A stretch of 14,105 nucleotides of DNA from Candidatus Omnitrophota bacterium (GCA_028710385.1 JAQTUC010000027.1:1-14105); one strand, 5' to 3'; shown: positions 7,552 through 13,893, numbered from the stretch's first letter. Notes: generated by a model from the letters alone, not told the origin. Numbers and translations are program-made.

Positions 7552-7579
7552 TATATAGCGTTTTATCCTCTTTTTTTCC

Positions 7580-7607
7580 TTGCTTTATATTTACGTTTAA
7601 GTAGAAT
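7580..7607 (+). promoter_or_regulatory. Candidate promoter upstream of the strong terminator and CorC-type gene
   Basis: TTGCTT (7580-7585), a 16-nt spacer and TAGAAT (7602-7607) give a moderate sigma-70 match, with a predicted start near 7614. The strong hairpin terminator at 7645-7676 lies about 30 nt downstream of that start. If this promoter is real, most transcripts would end as a short RNA unless termination is relieved. Confidence 0.3.
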
Positions 7608-7644
7608 AATATATGAATTTGGCAGCCAAGTCTTCCTTCCATTT

Positions 7645-7676
7645 GCCCACCCGGTTCACGGGTGGGCTTTTTATTT
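7645..7676 (+). terminator. Strong intrinsic terminator after the GGDEF/HD-GYP gene
   Basis: GCCCACCCG (7645-7653) and CGGGTGGGC (7659-7667) form a perfect 9-bp GC-rich stem with a GTTCA loop, followed by TTTTTATTT. It most simply ends the signalling operon 94 bp after its stop. It also lies between a candidate promoter and the next gene, so a role as attenuator is possible. Confidence 0.85.
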
Positions 7677-7733
7677 GCTGCGAAGTTTTTACGCGTAAAC
7701 TAATTAAAAGTCTAAGAAAGGGAATGTAAGGGA

Positions 7734-9065
7734 ATGTTATTATACGATTTTATAATAATAGCAATAATGCTTCTGTTTAACGCGATATTTGCCGCCTACG
7801 AAATGGGGCTGGCCTCTGTTTCAAAAGCGCGCCTGGCTGTGCTATCCGGAGAAAAAAGAAAAGGTTCTTCTGAAGCTCTTTATATGAAAGAGCACATGGA
7901 AGCGAGCCTTGCTTTCATACAAGTAGGCATTACTTTGGTGGGAGCTCTGGCTGCGGCAACAGGAGGAGCCGGCGTTGGCGATCGTTTTGCGCCTTACCTG
8001 CAAGGTACATTAAATATGCCCGAAGCTTTTGCGAAGATTATTGCGGTTGTTATTTTTATTATACCGCTTACCTGTGTAATAATTGTTTTTGGGGAACTGG
8101 TTCCGAAAATGATTGCCTTAAATAATAAAGAATGGATAGTGCTGAAGCTTTCGCCTGTGATGAGGTCGCTTTCCGCAGTTATTGCTCCTGTAATATCTGT
8201 TATAGAAATAATAGTTAAAGAAGTCGTTCGTTTTTTTGTAAGATTCAGTCCTAAAGAGTTAAGCTCAAAAGGCCAGGATCTTCACGAATTAAAAGCCGCG
8301 GTTTCCTTGGCCAGATCAGCTAAAATTCTTGGCGCGCGCGAGGAACGCATTGTGCTTGCTGCGGCAAGTTTTACCCTGAGGCCGGTAAAGGATATTATAA
8401 TTCCTGCCGGGGATATTTCTCTTATCTGGATGCAGGACAGCCTTGCCCAGGCCCTTATAAAAGCGCATCTGGATATGCATACGCGTTTTCCCGTATCCGT
8501 AAAAGAGAATGACCCGCAAACCATAGAGGGCTATATTAATTTTAAGGATATAATAACGGTTTTGCGCACAAATCCTTCAAATCCGACTATTTCTTCAATA
8601 ATGAGGCCGATTAAGAAAGTTCCCGAAGGCATGGTTATATCACAGCTTTTGGAAACAATGATACAGGAGAGGGTGCATATTGTGCTTGTTGCTTCCGACA
8701 AAGGAAAGGTGCTCGGTATGGTGACTCTTGAAGATGTTATTGAGGAACTTACCGGAGATATTGAGTCTGAGTTTGACAAGCTTCCCAATTATGTCCATCC
8801 ATATGGAACAACTTCCTGGATTGTGGGCGGCGCAGTGCCTATGACAACTGTAGCTTTAACGTTAGGCCTTAAATGGGAAGATAAATTTAAAGACGTAAAA
8901 ATACCTACTCTTGCAGAATGGCTCAGGCATAAAGCGCATAAAAAACTCATAGGAGCAGAGCCCGTTGAGATAGACGGCATAAGAATTCTTCCGAGGAAAT
9001 TCCGCAGAAAAAAACTTTCCGAAGCAGTAATAAGCCTGGTTGAGTCTGCCCAGCCTGCAAAATAA
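7734..9065 (+). CDS. CNNM/CorC-type membrane transporter (DUF21, paired CBS, CorC_HlyC)
   Basis: The 443-aa product has an N-terminal DUF21 membrane domain (about 1-190). It contains hydrophobic segments near 3-25, 57-75, 100-123 and 140-165 and the conserved FGELVPKMIAL motif, in which family members usually have ELxPK. A CBS pair follows (about 215-345, with the second CBS carrying VLGMVTLEDVIEELTGDIESEFD), then a C-terminal CorC_HlyC domain (about 355-430, SWIVGGAVPMTTV). Family members export or regulate Mg2+ or related divalent cations, and the CBS pair often binds ATP-Mg. An AAAGGG purine run sits 11 nt before the ATG at 7734. The repeat GGGAATGTAAGGGAATG spans the start, and its first ATG (7724) is followed at once by a stop codon, so it was not chosen. 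The older name hemolysin for this family is misleading. Confidence 0.92.
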   Translation: MLLYDFIIIAIMLLFNAIFAAYEMGLASVSKARLAVLSGEKRKGSSEALYMKEHMEASLAFIQVGITLVGALAAATGGAGVGDRFAPYLQGTLNMPEAFAKIIAVVIFIIPLTCVIIVFGELVPKMIALNNKEWIVLKLSPVMRSLSAVIAPVISVIEIIVKEVVRFFVRFSPKELSSKGQDLHELKAAVSLARSAKILGAREERIVLAAASFTLRPVKDIIIPAGDISLIWMQDSLAQALIKAHLDMHTRFPVSVKENDPQTIEGYINFKDIITVLRTNPSNPTISSIMRPIKKVPEGMVISQLLETMIQERVHIVLVASDKGKVLGMVTLEDVIEELTGDIESEFDKLPNYVHPYGTTSWIVGGAVPMTTVALTLGLKWEDKFKDVKIPTLAEWLRHKAHKKLIGAEPVEIDGIRILPRKFRRKKLSEAVISLVESAQPAK

Positions 9066-9200
9066 TTTCCCCGCGTTTATACCAAGAGAAAAAAGTCAGA
9101 ACAAAGTAGAATTGCGCAATTGCGCCTGTTTATTTTTTTATATACCATATGCTCATGTATGTAATACTTCGGACACTCTTTTATCGCGTCCTCAGCATTA

Positions 9201-9259
9201 ATGGTTCGACTCCGCTCACCATCTTACATTTCGGGTTATCCTGAGCAAAGTCGAAGGAT
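9201..9259. repeat. Imperfect inverted repeat, likely a dispersed intergenic element
   Basis: TTCGACTCCGCTCA (9205-9218) and TGAGCAAAGTCGAA (9242-9255) are inverted repeats matching at 12 of 14 positions, separated by 23 bp. From memory, motifs of the kind CTGAGCGAAGTCGAAGGAT and GGTTCGACTCCGCTCACC are seen as dispersed intergenic repeats in many environmental bacterial genomes. Only one copy is in this window, so repetition cannot be shown here. It could fold into a hairpin in RNA or be a small non-autonomous mobile element. Confidence 0.5.
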
Positions 9260-9262
9260 TCG

Positions 9263-9307
9263 CACTATTATTTTTTCTTCGCGTTTTGCGCGTGAAAAAA
9301 TAATGTG
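9263..9307. repeat. Long AT-rich inverted repeat just upstream of the ACT-domain gene
   Basis: ATTATTTTTTC (9267-9277) and GAAAAAATAAT (9294-9304) form an 11-bp stem, extended by CAC and GTG after a one-base bulge. CGCG pairs sit inside the loop region. On either strand it gives a stem rich in A-T, so it may serve as a weak bidirectional terminator or be the edge of the repeat element beside it. It ends about 9 bp before the Shine-Dalgarno of the ACT gene. Confidence 0.4.
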
Positions 9308-9329
9308 CTCTATTTAAGGAGCGGTGCAT

Positions 9330-9740
9330 ATGGTAAAAAATGCTTTTATCTGGAAGGAGTTAACCTTAACGACGAAAAATAAAGTTGGCCTTCTTGCGCA
9401 TATCGCAAAAATCATTGCCGACCACGGTATAAACATTGAAGGAATAGTCGGCTATTCAATGGATGGCGAAGCTAACATAATGATTGTAGCCGAGAACATA
9501 ACTGAAGCCAAAGAAACCTTATCTCAGAGCGGTTTCAGCGTCAAGGAAAGCGAAGTGCTGGTGGTGGATTTAAGGAACAAATCCGGAGCCTTAAAAAGCC
9601 TGGCCGCCAAAATTTCCGAACATAATATTGATATAAAGTATATTTATGGAACAGTTACGCTTGAGGAAGGCATTTCCAGGCTCGTGCTGGCAACTTCTGC
9701 GAACGAAAAAGCGCTGGTTATTCTTAAGGAAAACAGATAA
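9330..9740 (+). CDS. Stand-alone protein with two ACT domains
   Basis: Starting at ATG 9330 gives 136 aa. AAGGAG at 9316-9321 is eight bases upstream of this ATG. An in-frame GTG at 9324 is only two bases from the Shine-Dalgarno and was rejected. The sequence holds two consecutive ACT-like units: residues about 7-70 (KNKVGLLAHIAKIIADHGIN) and about 75-135 (LRNKSGALKSLAAKISEHNI). Each has the strand-loop-helix Gly/Leu pattern of amino-acid-binding regulatory domains. There is no catalytic domain. It probably senses an amino acid or serves as a regulatory subunit, but ligand and partner are not visible. It is closed off by a strong terminator and has no cotranscribed partner downstream. Confidence 0.85.
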   Translation: MVKNAFIWKELTLTTKNKVGLLAHIAKIIADHGINIEGIVGYSMDGEANIMIVAENITEAKETLSQSGFSVKESEVLVVDLRNKSGALKSLAAKISEHNIDIKYIYGTVTLEEGISRLVLATSANEKALVILKENR

Positions 9741-9762
9741 TTTCTGCGTAAACTTTAATACG

Positions 9763-9794
9763 CCCCTGCAACAAATTCGTTGCAGGGGTTTTTT
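9763..9794 (+). terminator. Strong intrinsic terminator after the ACT-domain gene
   Basis: CCCCTGCAAC (9763-9772) and GTTGCAGGGG (9779-9788) form a perfect 10-bp stem with a 6-nt loop, followed by six Ts. It lies 22 bp after the stop of the ACT gene and insulates metG. Confidence 0.9.
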
Positions 9795-9808
9795 ATTTAG
9801 GGTAAAAT
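9780..9808 (+). promoter_or_regulatory. Candidate promoter for metG, overlapping the terminator
   Basis: TTGCAG (9780-9785), a 17-nt spacer and TAAAAT (9803-9808) make a reasonable sigma-70 promoter. The -35 box lies in the 3' arm of the preceding terminator. The predicted start near 9815 leaves a leader of about 45 nt without a clear Shine-Dalgarno before the ATG at 9860. No T-box features were found in this short leader. Confidence 0.4.
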
Positions 9809-9859
9809 AGACAGTTACTAAGCAGGCGCATAAAATATTTAGCTTTAATCCGAGTAATT

Positions 9860-11497
9860 ATGAGCAATAAACGTAAAATTCTGGTAACCAGCGCGCTTCC
9901 TTACGCAAACGGAAGTATCCATCTGGGGCATCTTGTTGAGTATATCCAGACAGATATCTGGGTGAGGTTCCAGCGCCTAATCGGCAATGAGTGCTATTAT
10001 ATGTGCGCTGACGATACGCATGGAACACCCATTATGATAAGCGCGCGCAAGCAAAACATATCGCCGGAAGATTTAATCAAAAAAATGTATGACGAGCATC
10101 TGCGCGACTTTAAGGCTTTCCGGATAAGCTTTGATAATTACTATTCAACAAATTCAGAAGAAAACCGAGAGCTAGCAGAGTATATCTATCTCCAGGCAAA
10201 ACAGAAAGGCGCAATCTACGAAAAGGAAATAGCGCAATATTATTGTGAGCAGGATGAAATGTTTCTTCCGGACAGAATGATAAAGGGGACCTGTCCGGTG
10301 TGTAAGGCAGAGGATCAGTACGGAGATAACTGCGAAGCTTGTTCGGCAACTTACGACCCGACCGAGCTTATTAATCCATTTTGCGCAATATGCGGTAAAA
10401 AACCGGTAATTAAAAAATCAATCCACTACTACTTTAAGCTTTCGGATTTTACCAACGAGCTTAAAACCTGGGTGGGTGGGGATCATCTTCGTTCTGAAAT
10501 AAAAAATAAACTGCAGGAATGGTTTACCCAGGGAATTAAAGACTGGGATATATCAAGAGATGCGCCTTATTTCGGTTTTAAGATACCGGGAACCGATAAT
10601 AAATATTTTTACGTTTGGCTTGATGCGCCTGTCGGCTATATGGCAACCACTAAAAACTGGTGTAAGGCAAACAGCAGAAATTTTGATGAGATATGGAGGG
10701 GAAAGGAATTTGAAATACATCATTTTATAGGGAAAGACATTTTATATTTCCACACGCTTTTCTGGCCGGCAATGCTTATGGTTTCCGGATTTTCTATGCC
10801 CACTAAAATAAATATCCACGGCTTTCTTACTGTAAACGGAGAGAAAATGTCAAAAAGCCGCGGCACCTTCATAAACGCAACCGATTATTTAAAATGCGTT
10901 GACCCGGAATTCCTGCGCTATTACTATGCAGCAAAGCTTGGAGCAGGGGTTGATGATCTTGATTTAAATTTAAGCGATTTTGTCTTCAGGATAAATTCCG
11001 ATGTTTTAGGCAAGGTGGTTAATATCGCAAGCCGCCTTGGCAAAATTGTAAATAAAAAACTAAACAATACATTAAGCGAAATAGACGAGCAGGGTAAAAG
11101 CATCCTTGGTGAAATGAGGCAGGCTTTGCCCAGAGTCGCGCAATTTTACGAAACCCTTGATTACAATAAAGCAATGCGCGAGATTATGCCGCTTGCCGAT
11201 ATTGTTAATAAATATATTAATGATACTGCGCCATGGGAAATAGTAAAAACAAACGAAGAGAAAGCGCGAATTGTATGCACTGTCGGTTTAAACGGGCTTT
11301 ATTTGCTTATCGGCATGCTTAAGCCGGTATTACCGAGAATTGCCGAAGGTGTTGAAAAATTTCTTAATATACCGGCAATTACCTGGGATAGCCTTGAAAA
11401 GGACATCACGCAGCATAAAATAAACGAATATGAGCGTTTAGCTGAACGCATTGAGCTTAAGACTGTTGAGGGCATCCTTGGCGTTAAAGAAGCTTAG
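9860..11497 (+). CDS. metG: Methionyl-tRNA synthetase (short form)
   Basis: The 545-aa class I synthetase charges tRNA-Met with methionine using ATP. The N-terminal Rossmann fold has PYANGSIHLGH with the HIGH-type motif HLGH at 21-24. The connective-peptide zinc region has three CxxC knuckles (Cys145/148, Cys158/161, Cys175/178). KMSKS is at 329-333, followed by the anticodon-binding helical domain with the conserved NKYINDTAPWE. It ends soon after that domain and lacks the C-terminal tRNA-binding (EMAP-like) domain present in longer enzymes such as the E. coli one. All catalytic motifs are intact. The start is the first ATG before the conserved KILVTSALPYANG. A strong terminator lies upstream, and the next promoter begins one base after its stop. 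Confidence 0.97.
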   Translation: MSNKRKILVTSALPYANGSIHLGHLVEYIQTDIWVRFQRLIGNECYYMCADDTHGTPIMISARKQNISPEDLIKKMYDEHLRDFKAFRISFDNYYSTNSEENRELAEYIYLQAKQKGAIYEKEIAQYYCEQDEMFLPDRMIKGTCPVCKAEDQYGDNCEACSATYDPTELINPFCAICGKKPVIKKSIHYYFKLSDFTNELKTWVGGDHLRSEIKNKLQEWFTQGIKDWDISRDAPYFGFKIPGTDNKYFYVWLDAPVGYMATTKNWCKANSRNFDEIWRGKEFEIHHFIGKDILYFHTLFWPAMLMVSGFSMPTKINIHGFLTVNGEKMSKSRGTFINATDYLKCVDPEFLRYYYAAKLGAGVDDLDLNLSDFVFRINSDVLGKVVNIASRLGKIVNKKLNNTLSEIDEQGKSILGEMRQALPRVAQFYETLDYNKAMREIMPLADIVNKYINDTAPWEIVKTNEEKARIVCTVGLNGLYLLIGMLKPVLPRIAEGVEKFLNIPAITWDSLEKDITQHKINEYERLAERIELKTVEGILGVKEA

Positions 11498-11498
11498 T

Positions 11499-11527
11499 TT
11501 GACTTTCCGCAATTTTTGTGTTATATT
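11499..11527 (+). promoter_or_regulatory. Promoter of the ilvBN leader transcript
   Basis: TTGACT (11499-11504), a 17-nt spacer and TATATT (11522-11527) are a near-consensus sigma-70 promoter. The predicted start near 11534 lies about 20 nt before the first leader ORF. The promoter begins immediately after the metG stop codon. No comparable promoter was found between the two downstream attenuators, so both should lie on one transcript. Confidence 0.7.
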
Positions 11528-11553
11528 TATTTTGTTCAGCTTATGGTGAAGAT

Positions 11554-11643
11554 ATGCAGATAAACCACAACCTAGTCACAATTCTAAGTTTAAATCTTAA
11601 AATGGTAGTAGTGGTATGCTCTGCGATGAGGTTTTCGCCGTAA
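11554..11643 (+). CDS. ilv leader peptide 1 (29 aa, Val run)
   Basis: From ATG 11554 the ORF encodes 29 aa starting MQINHNLVTILSLNLK and ending in MVVVV followed by CSAMRFSP. Eleven residues are Ile, Leu or Val, including four Val codons in a row (11605-11616). GGTGAAG at 11545-11551 can act as Shine-Dalgarno with a short spacing. Starting at the internal ATG at 11602 would give only 13 aa and has no Shine-Dalgarno. The final codons (-Phe-Ser-Pro) form the antiterminator strand, and the TAA sits directly after it, so a terminating ribosome would mask that strand. The peptide itself probably has no function. Translation of the ORF is the sensor. Confidence 0.75.
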   Translation: MQINHNLVTILSLNLKMVVVVCSAMRFSP

Positions 11644-11667
11644 GGTAAACGAAAATTAAGCAAATTC

Positions 11668-11709
11668 AACTCCCTGTCGGTGAAAACCAACAGGGAGTTT
11701 TTATTTTTA
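11668..11709 (+). terminator. Attenuator terminator 1
   Basis: AACTCCCTGT (11668-11677) and ACAGGGAGTT (11690-11699) form a perfect 10-bp stem. After a C-A mismatch, GGT and ACC continue the helix, capped by a GAAA tetraloop (11682-11685). A TTTTTATTTTT tract overlaps and follows the stem. The apical strand 11678-11688 is also complementary to the end of leader ORF 1. Confidence 0.9.
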
Positions 11710-11741
11710 GACTAAATACACGTAAAAAATAAAAGAAAAAA

Positions 11742-11813
11742 ATGTATAAAAAATACTTTTTAAATCTGGTAGTAGTGCTTGTAGTAGTAGGCGCGCTTTC
11801 GCCGCCGGGCTGA
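11742..11813 (+). CDS. ilv leader peptide 2 (23 aa, Leu/Val run)
   Basis: From ATG 11742 the ORF encodes 23 aa: MYKKYFLN, then LVVVLVVV, then GALSPPG and a TGA at 11811-11813. Six Val and two Leu codons are consecutive (11766-11789). The start has only an A-rich stretch with a weak AGA purine core upstream, so it is less well supported than leader 1. The segment encoding Leu-Ser-Pro (11795-11804) is the antiterminator strand for the following terminator, and GGGCT just before and in the stop codon can pair with that terminator's 5' arm. Confidence 0.75.
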   Translation: MYKKYFLNLVVVLVVVGALSPPG

Positions 11814-11832
11814 CCAGGTATTTTTTTTGTTT

Positions 11833-11870
11833 AGCCCCTGTCGGCGAAAGCTTACAGGGGCTTTTTATTT
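11833..11870 (+). terminator. Attenuator terminator 2
   Basis: AGCCCCTGT (11833-11841) and ACAGGGGCT (11854-11862) form a perfect 9-bp stem. The apical part has GC pairs closing a GAAA tetraloop (11846-11849). TTTTTATTTTAT follows. It has the same architecture as terminator 1 and ends about 13 bases before the ilvB Shine-Dalgarno. Confidence 0.9.
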
Positions 11871-11897
11871 TATAACGAATAAAAGGAGGTTTTAAAA

Positions 11898-13565
11898 ATG
11901 AAATACAGCGGAGCGCAAATTATAATTAAATTGCTGGAAAAATATGGAATTGATATTATCGCCGGAATACCCGGCGGGGCGAATTTACAGCTTTACAATG
12001 CTCTTTACGAAAGTAAGATCAGGCATGTTCTGGTCCGTCATGAGCAATCAGCCGGATTTATTGCCCAGGGCATGGCTCGTTCAACCGGAAAGCCGGCAGT
12101 TTGTTTTGCTACTTCAGGCCCTGGCGTAACTAATCTTTTAACCGCAATTGCTGACGCCAAATTAGACTCTGTTCCTATAATTGCCATAACCGGACAGGTT
12201 GCGAGTTCGCTTATAGGGACTGATGCATTCCAGGAAGTTGACACCTATGGAATGACTATTCCCATAACAAAGCATAATTTCCTTGTTAAGCGGGCGCATG
12301 AGCTTTTAAGAATTATTCCCGAAGCCTTTAGAATCGCAGCAAACAATCGTCCGGGCCCGGTTGTAATTGATGTTCCGAAAGATGTTCAGAACGAAGAAAT
12401 TGAATTCGCTTCATGGCCGGTTTTTTCTAAGCTGCAAAAAAATCATACAACGAGCAGTCAGGCTGCGAAAAAAATGGCCGATGCCATTAATACCTCAAAG
12501 AAACCATTAATGTATATAGGCGGAGGAATTATAGCTTCAGGCGCAGAAGCTTTAATCTATGAATTGGCAGAGAAAAATTCCATACCGGTTGCTTCAACTC
12601 TTACAGGGTTAGGGGCTTTTTTGCCTTCAAGCAGACTTTATCTCGGGATGCTTGGTATGCATGCTGCTTCTTACACTAATTTTACAGTTGAAGAAGCAGA
12701 TTTAATTCTTGCTTTCGGTGTGCGGTTTGATGATAGGGCAACCGGCCACGCGCAAAAATTCTGCCGCAGGGCAAAAATAATGCACATTGATATAGATTAC
12801 GCAGAAATAGACAAAATCAAAAAAGCGGATTTTTCTGTTTGCGCAGATATTAAGGAAGCTTTGAAAAAAATACTTCCGTTTGTTGAGCGCAGCGATAGGC
12901 GCGGCTGGCTTACGCAGATTGAAGAAAAAAAGAAAAAAAATCCTAAGTTTACGCCAAAAGATAAGTTGCACCCGGTTAATATTATCAAAAAAATAAGCGA
13001 TTTAGCCGGTCCCGACGCAATCATTTCAACTGATGTCGGACAACATCAAATGTGGGTTGCTCAAAGCTATCCGTTTCAAAAGCCCCGCACACTGCTTACT
13101 TCGGCAGGCTTGGGAACAATGGGTTTTGGTTTGCCTGCAGCAATAGGGGCGGCGCTTAAAAATCCTGGTAAACGCATAGTTTGCATAAGCGGAGACGGCT
13201 CTATTTTAATGAACATTCAGGAACTGGCTACACTTGCCGAATTGGACCTTGATGTTACTATCATCATAATGAATAACGGGCATCTGGGGCTGGTCAGGCA
13301 GCAGCAGGAATTTTTTTACGGCAAAAAATATATTGCCTCTAAGTTTATCGCAAAACATTCCTTTAAGAAAATTTCCGAAGGATTTGGCATAAGAGCCTTT
13401 GAGATAGCTTCCAAGAGGAATGCATATTCAATCCTTAAAAAAGCATTAAGAACCAAAGGGCCTTCGCTGGTTGATATAAATATCCGCCACGCCTACAATG
13501 TTATTCCTATGGTTGTGCCGGGAAGATCAAATCTGGAAATGATAGGAGGAAATATCTATGAATAA
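11898..13565 (+). CDS. ilvB: Acetolactate (acetohydroxyacid) synthase, large catalytic subunit
   Basis: The 555-aa ThDP-dependent enzyme condenses pyruvate with pyruvate or 2-ketobutyrate, the first common step of Val, Leu and Ile synthesis. Catalytic Glu49 lies in VRHEQSAGFIAQGMARSTGK, followed by the SGPGVTNLLT segment. The central FAD-type domain has the VRFDDRATG motif. The C-terminal ThDP motif is GDG at 432-434 with NN at 459-460. AAGGAGGT (11883-11890) is a near-perfect Shine-Dalgarno, eight bases before the ATG. Two tandem attenuators precede it. Its last eight bases overlap the start of the small subunit gene, so translation is coupled. ilvB and ilvI are homologous names. Full-length family members are about 550-590 aa, so this one is complete. 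Confidence 0.95.
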   Translation: MKYSGAQIIIKLLEKYGIDIIAGIPGGANLQLYNALYESKIRHVLVRHEQSAGFIAQGMARSTGKPAVCFATSGPGVTNLLTAIADAKLDSVPIIAITGQVASSLIGTDAFQEVDTYGMTIPITKHNFLVKRAHELLRIIPEAFRIAANNRPGPVVIDVPKDVQNEEIEFASWPVFSKLQKNHTTSSQAAKKMADAINTSKKPLMYIGGGIIASGAEALIYELAEKNSIPVASTLTGLGAFLPSSRLYLGMLGMHAASYTNFTVEEADLILAFGVRFDDRATGHAQKFCRRAKIMHIDIDYAEIDKIKKADFSVCADIKEALKKILPFVERSDRRGWLTQIEEKKKKNPKFTPKDKLHPVNIIKKISDLAGPDAIISTDVGQHQMWVAQSYPFQKPRTLLTSAGLGTMGFGLPAAIGAALKNPGKRIVCISGDGSILMNIQELATLAELDLDVTIIIMNNGHLGLVRQQQEFFYGKKYIASKFIAKHSFKKISEGFGIRAFEIASKRNAYSILKKALRTKGPSLVDINIRHAYNVIPMVVPGRSNLEMIGGNIYE

Positions 13566-13893
13566 GGCAAAAAACAGAATTATTGAGCTTAGAGTTAATA
13601 ACCACGCAGGAGTTATGTCGCACATAACCGGGCTTTTTTCGCGCAGAAATTTTAATCTTGAAGGAATTTTATGCGCACCGGCAAAAAATTCAGCCAAAAG
13701 CCGGATTTATCTGGTGGTCAGAAACGGCAGCAACATTGAGCAGGTCATGAGGCAGCTTAGAAAGCTTTACGATGTTTCACAAGTCTGCCTACTAACGGGG
13801 AGGGGAAATATTCTGATGCATAAAATGTCCGGATTGTTTACGGAAGTTGGCAGGCAACCGGTATTTGAAATTATCAGGATAAAAATGATATAA
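13558..13893 (+). CDS. ilvN: Acetolactate synthase small regulatory subunit (ACT domain)
   Basis: The 111-aa product has one ACT domain (about 7-80) with the typical VNNHAGVMSHITGLFSRRNF and NLEGILCAP segments, then a short basic tail. It is the size of short IlvN/IlvM-type subunits and lacks the extra C-terminal domain of the ~160-aa IlvH type. It would bind the large subunit, activate it and confer valine feedback. Its start ATGAATAA overlaps the ilvB stop by 8 bp, and AGGAGG lies a few bases upstream inside ilvB. No ilvC follows. The next gene is a radical SAM protein with its own promoter. Confidence 0.9.
   Translation: MNKAKNRIIELRVNNHAGVMSHITGLFSRRNFNLEGILCAPAKNSAKSRIYLVVRNGSNIEQVMRQLRKLYDVSQVCLLTGRGNILMHKMSGLFTEVGRQPVFEIIRIKMI

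Larger units (their letters stand above)
11534..11870 (+). promoter_or_regulatory. Tandem ribosome-mediated attenuators of the ilvBN operon
   Basis: This untranslated region holds two consecutive units, each made of a leader ORF rich in branched-chain codons followed by an intrinsic terminator. The units share the segment TGGTAGTAGTG in their ORFs, TTTCGCCG at the ORF ends and CCCTGTCGG plus GAAA in the terminators, so they look like a diverged tandem duplication. In unit 1, bases 11630-11640 can pair with 11678-11688 (11 bp, one G-U). In unit 2, 11795-11804 pair perfectly with 11842-11851 (10 bp), and 11807-11811 with 11833-11837. These pairings compete with the terminators. A ribosome stalled at the Val codons would leave them free to form. 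A ribosome at the leader stop codon would cover the 5' strand and permit termination. The mechanism is inferred from this geometry and from classical ilv, leu and thr attenuation. Confidence 0.8.

Noticed and set aside
7613..7729. 38-codon ORF spanning the strong terminator before the CorC-type gene
   Set aside because: It reads straight through the hairpin and T-tract, has no Shine-Dalgarno, and has no run of regulatory codons or complementarity to the terminator such as is seen in the ilv leaders.
9815..9859. Riboswitch or T-box ahead of metG
   Set aside because: The leader is only about 45 nt and shows no conserved aptamer or terminator hairpin of its own.
11706..11747. Second promoter between the two attenuators
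   Set aside because: The AT-rich spacer has -10-like strings, but the best -35 candidate matches the consensus at only two positions.
11534..11870. CRISPR-like or simple direct repeat array
   Set aside because: The repeated blocks occur only twice and correspond to leader ORFs and terminators, with no regular spacer-repeat structure.
11534..11897. T-box riboswitch as the control element of ilvBN
   Set aside because: I found no T-box consensus (AGGGTGG followed by CGCG-type variants) and no stem I specifier layout. The leader ORFs with Val runs and the paired strands explain the region better.
12702..12971. Minus-strand ORFs inside ilvB
   Set aside because: They are shadows of the conserved ilvB frame and have no domain, promoter or Shine-Dalgarno support.
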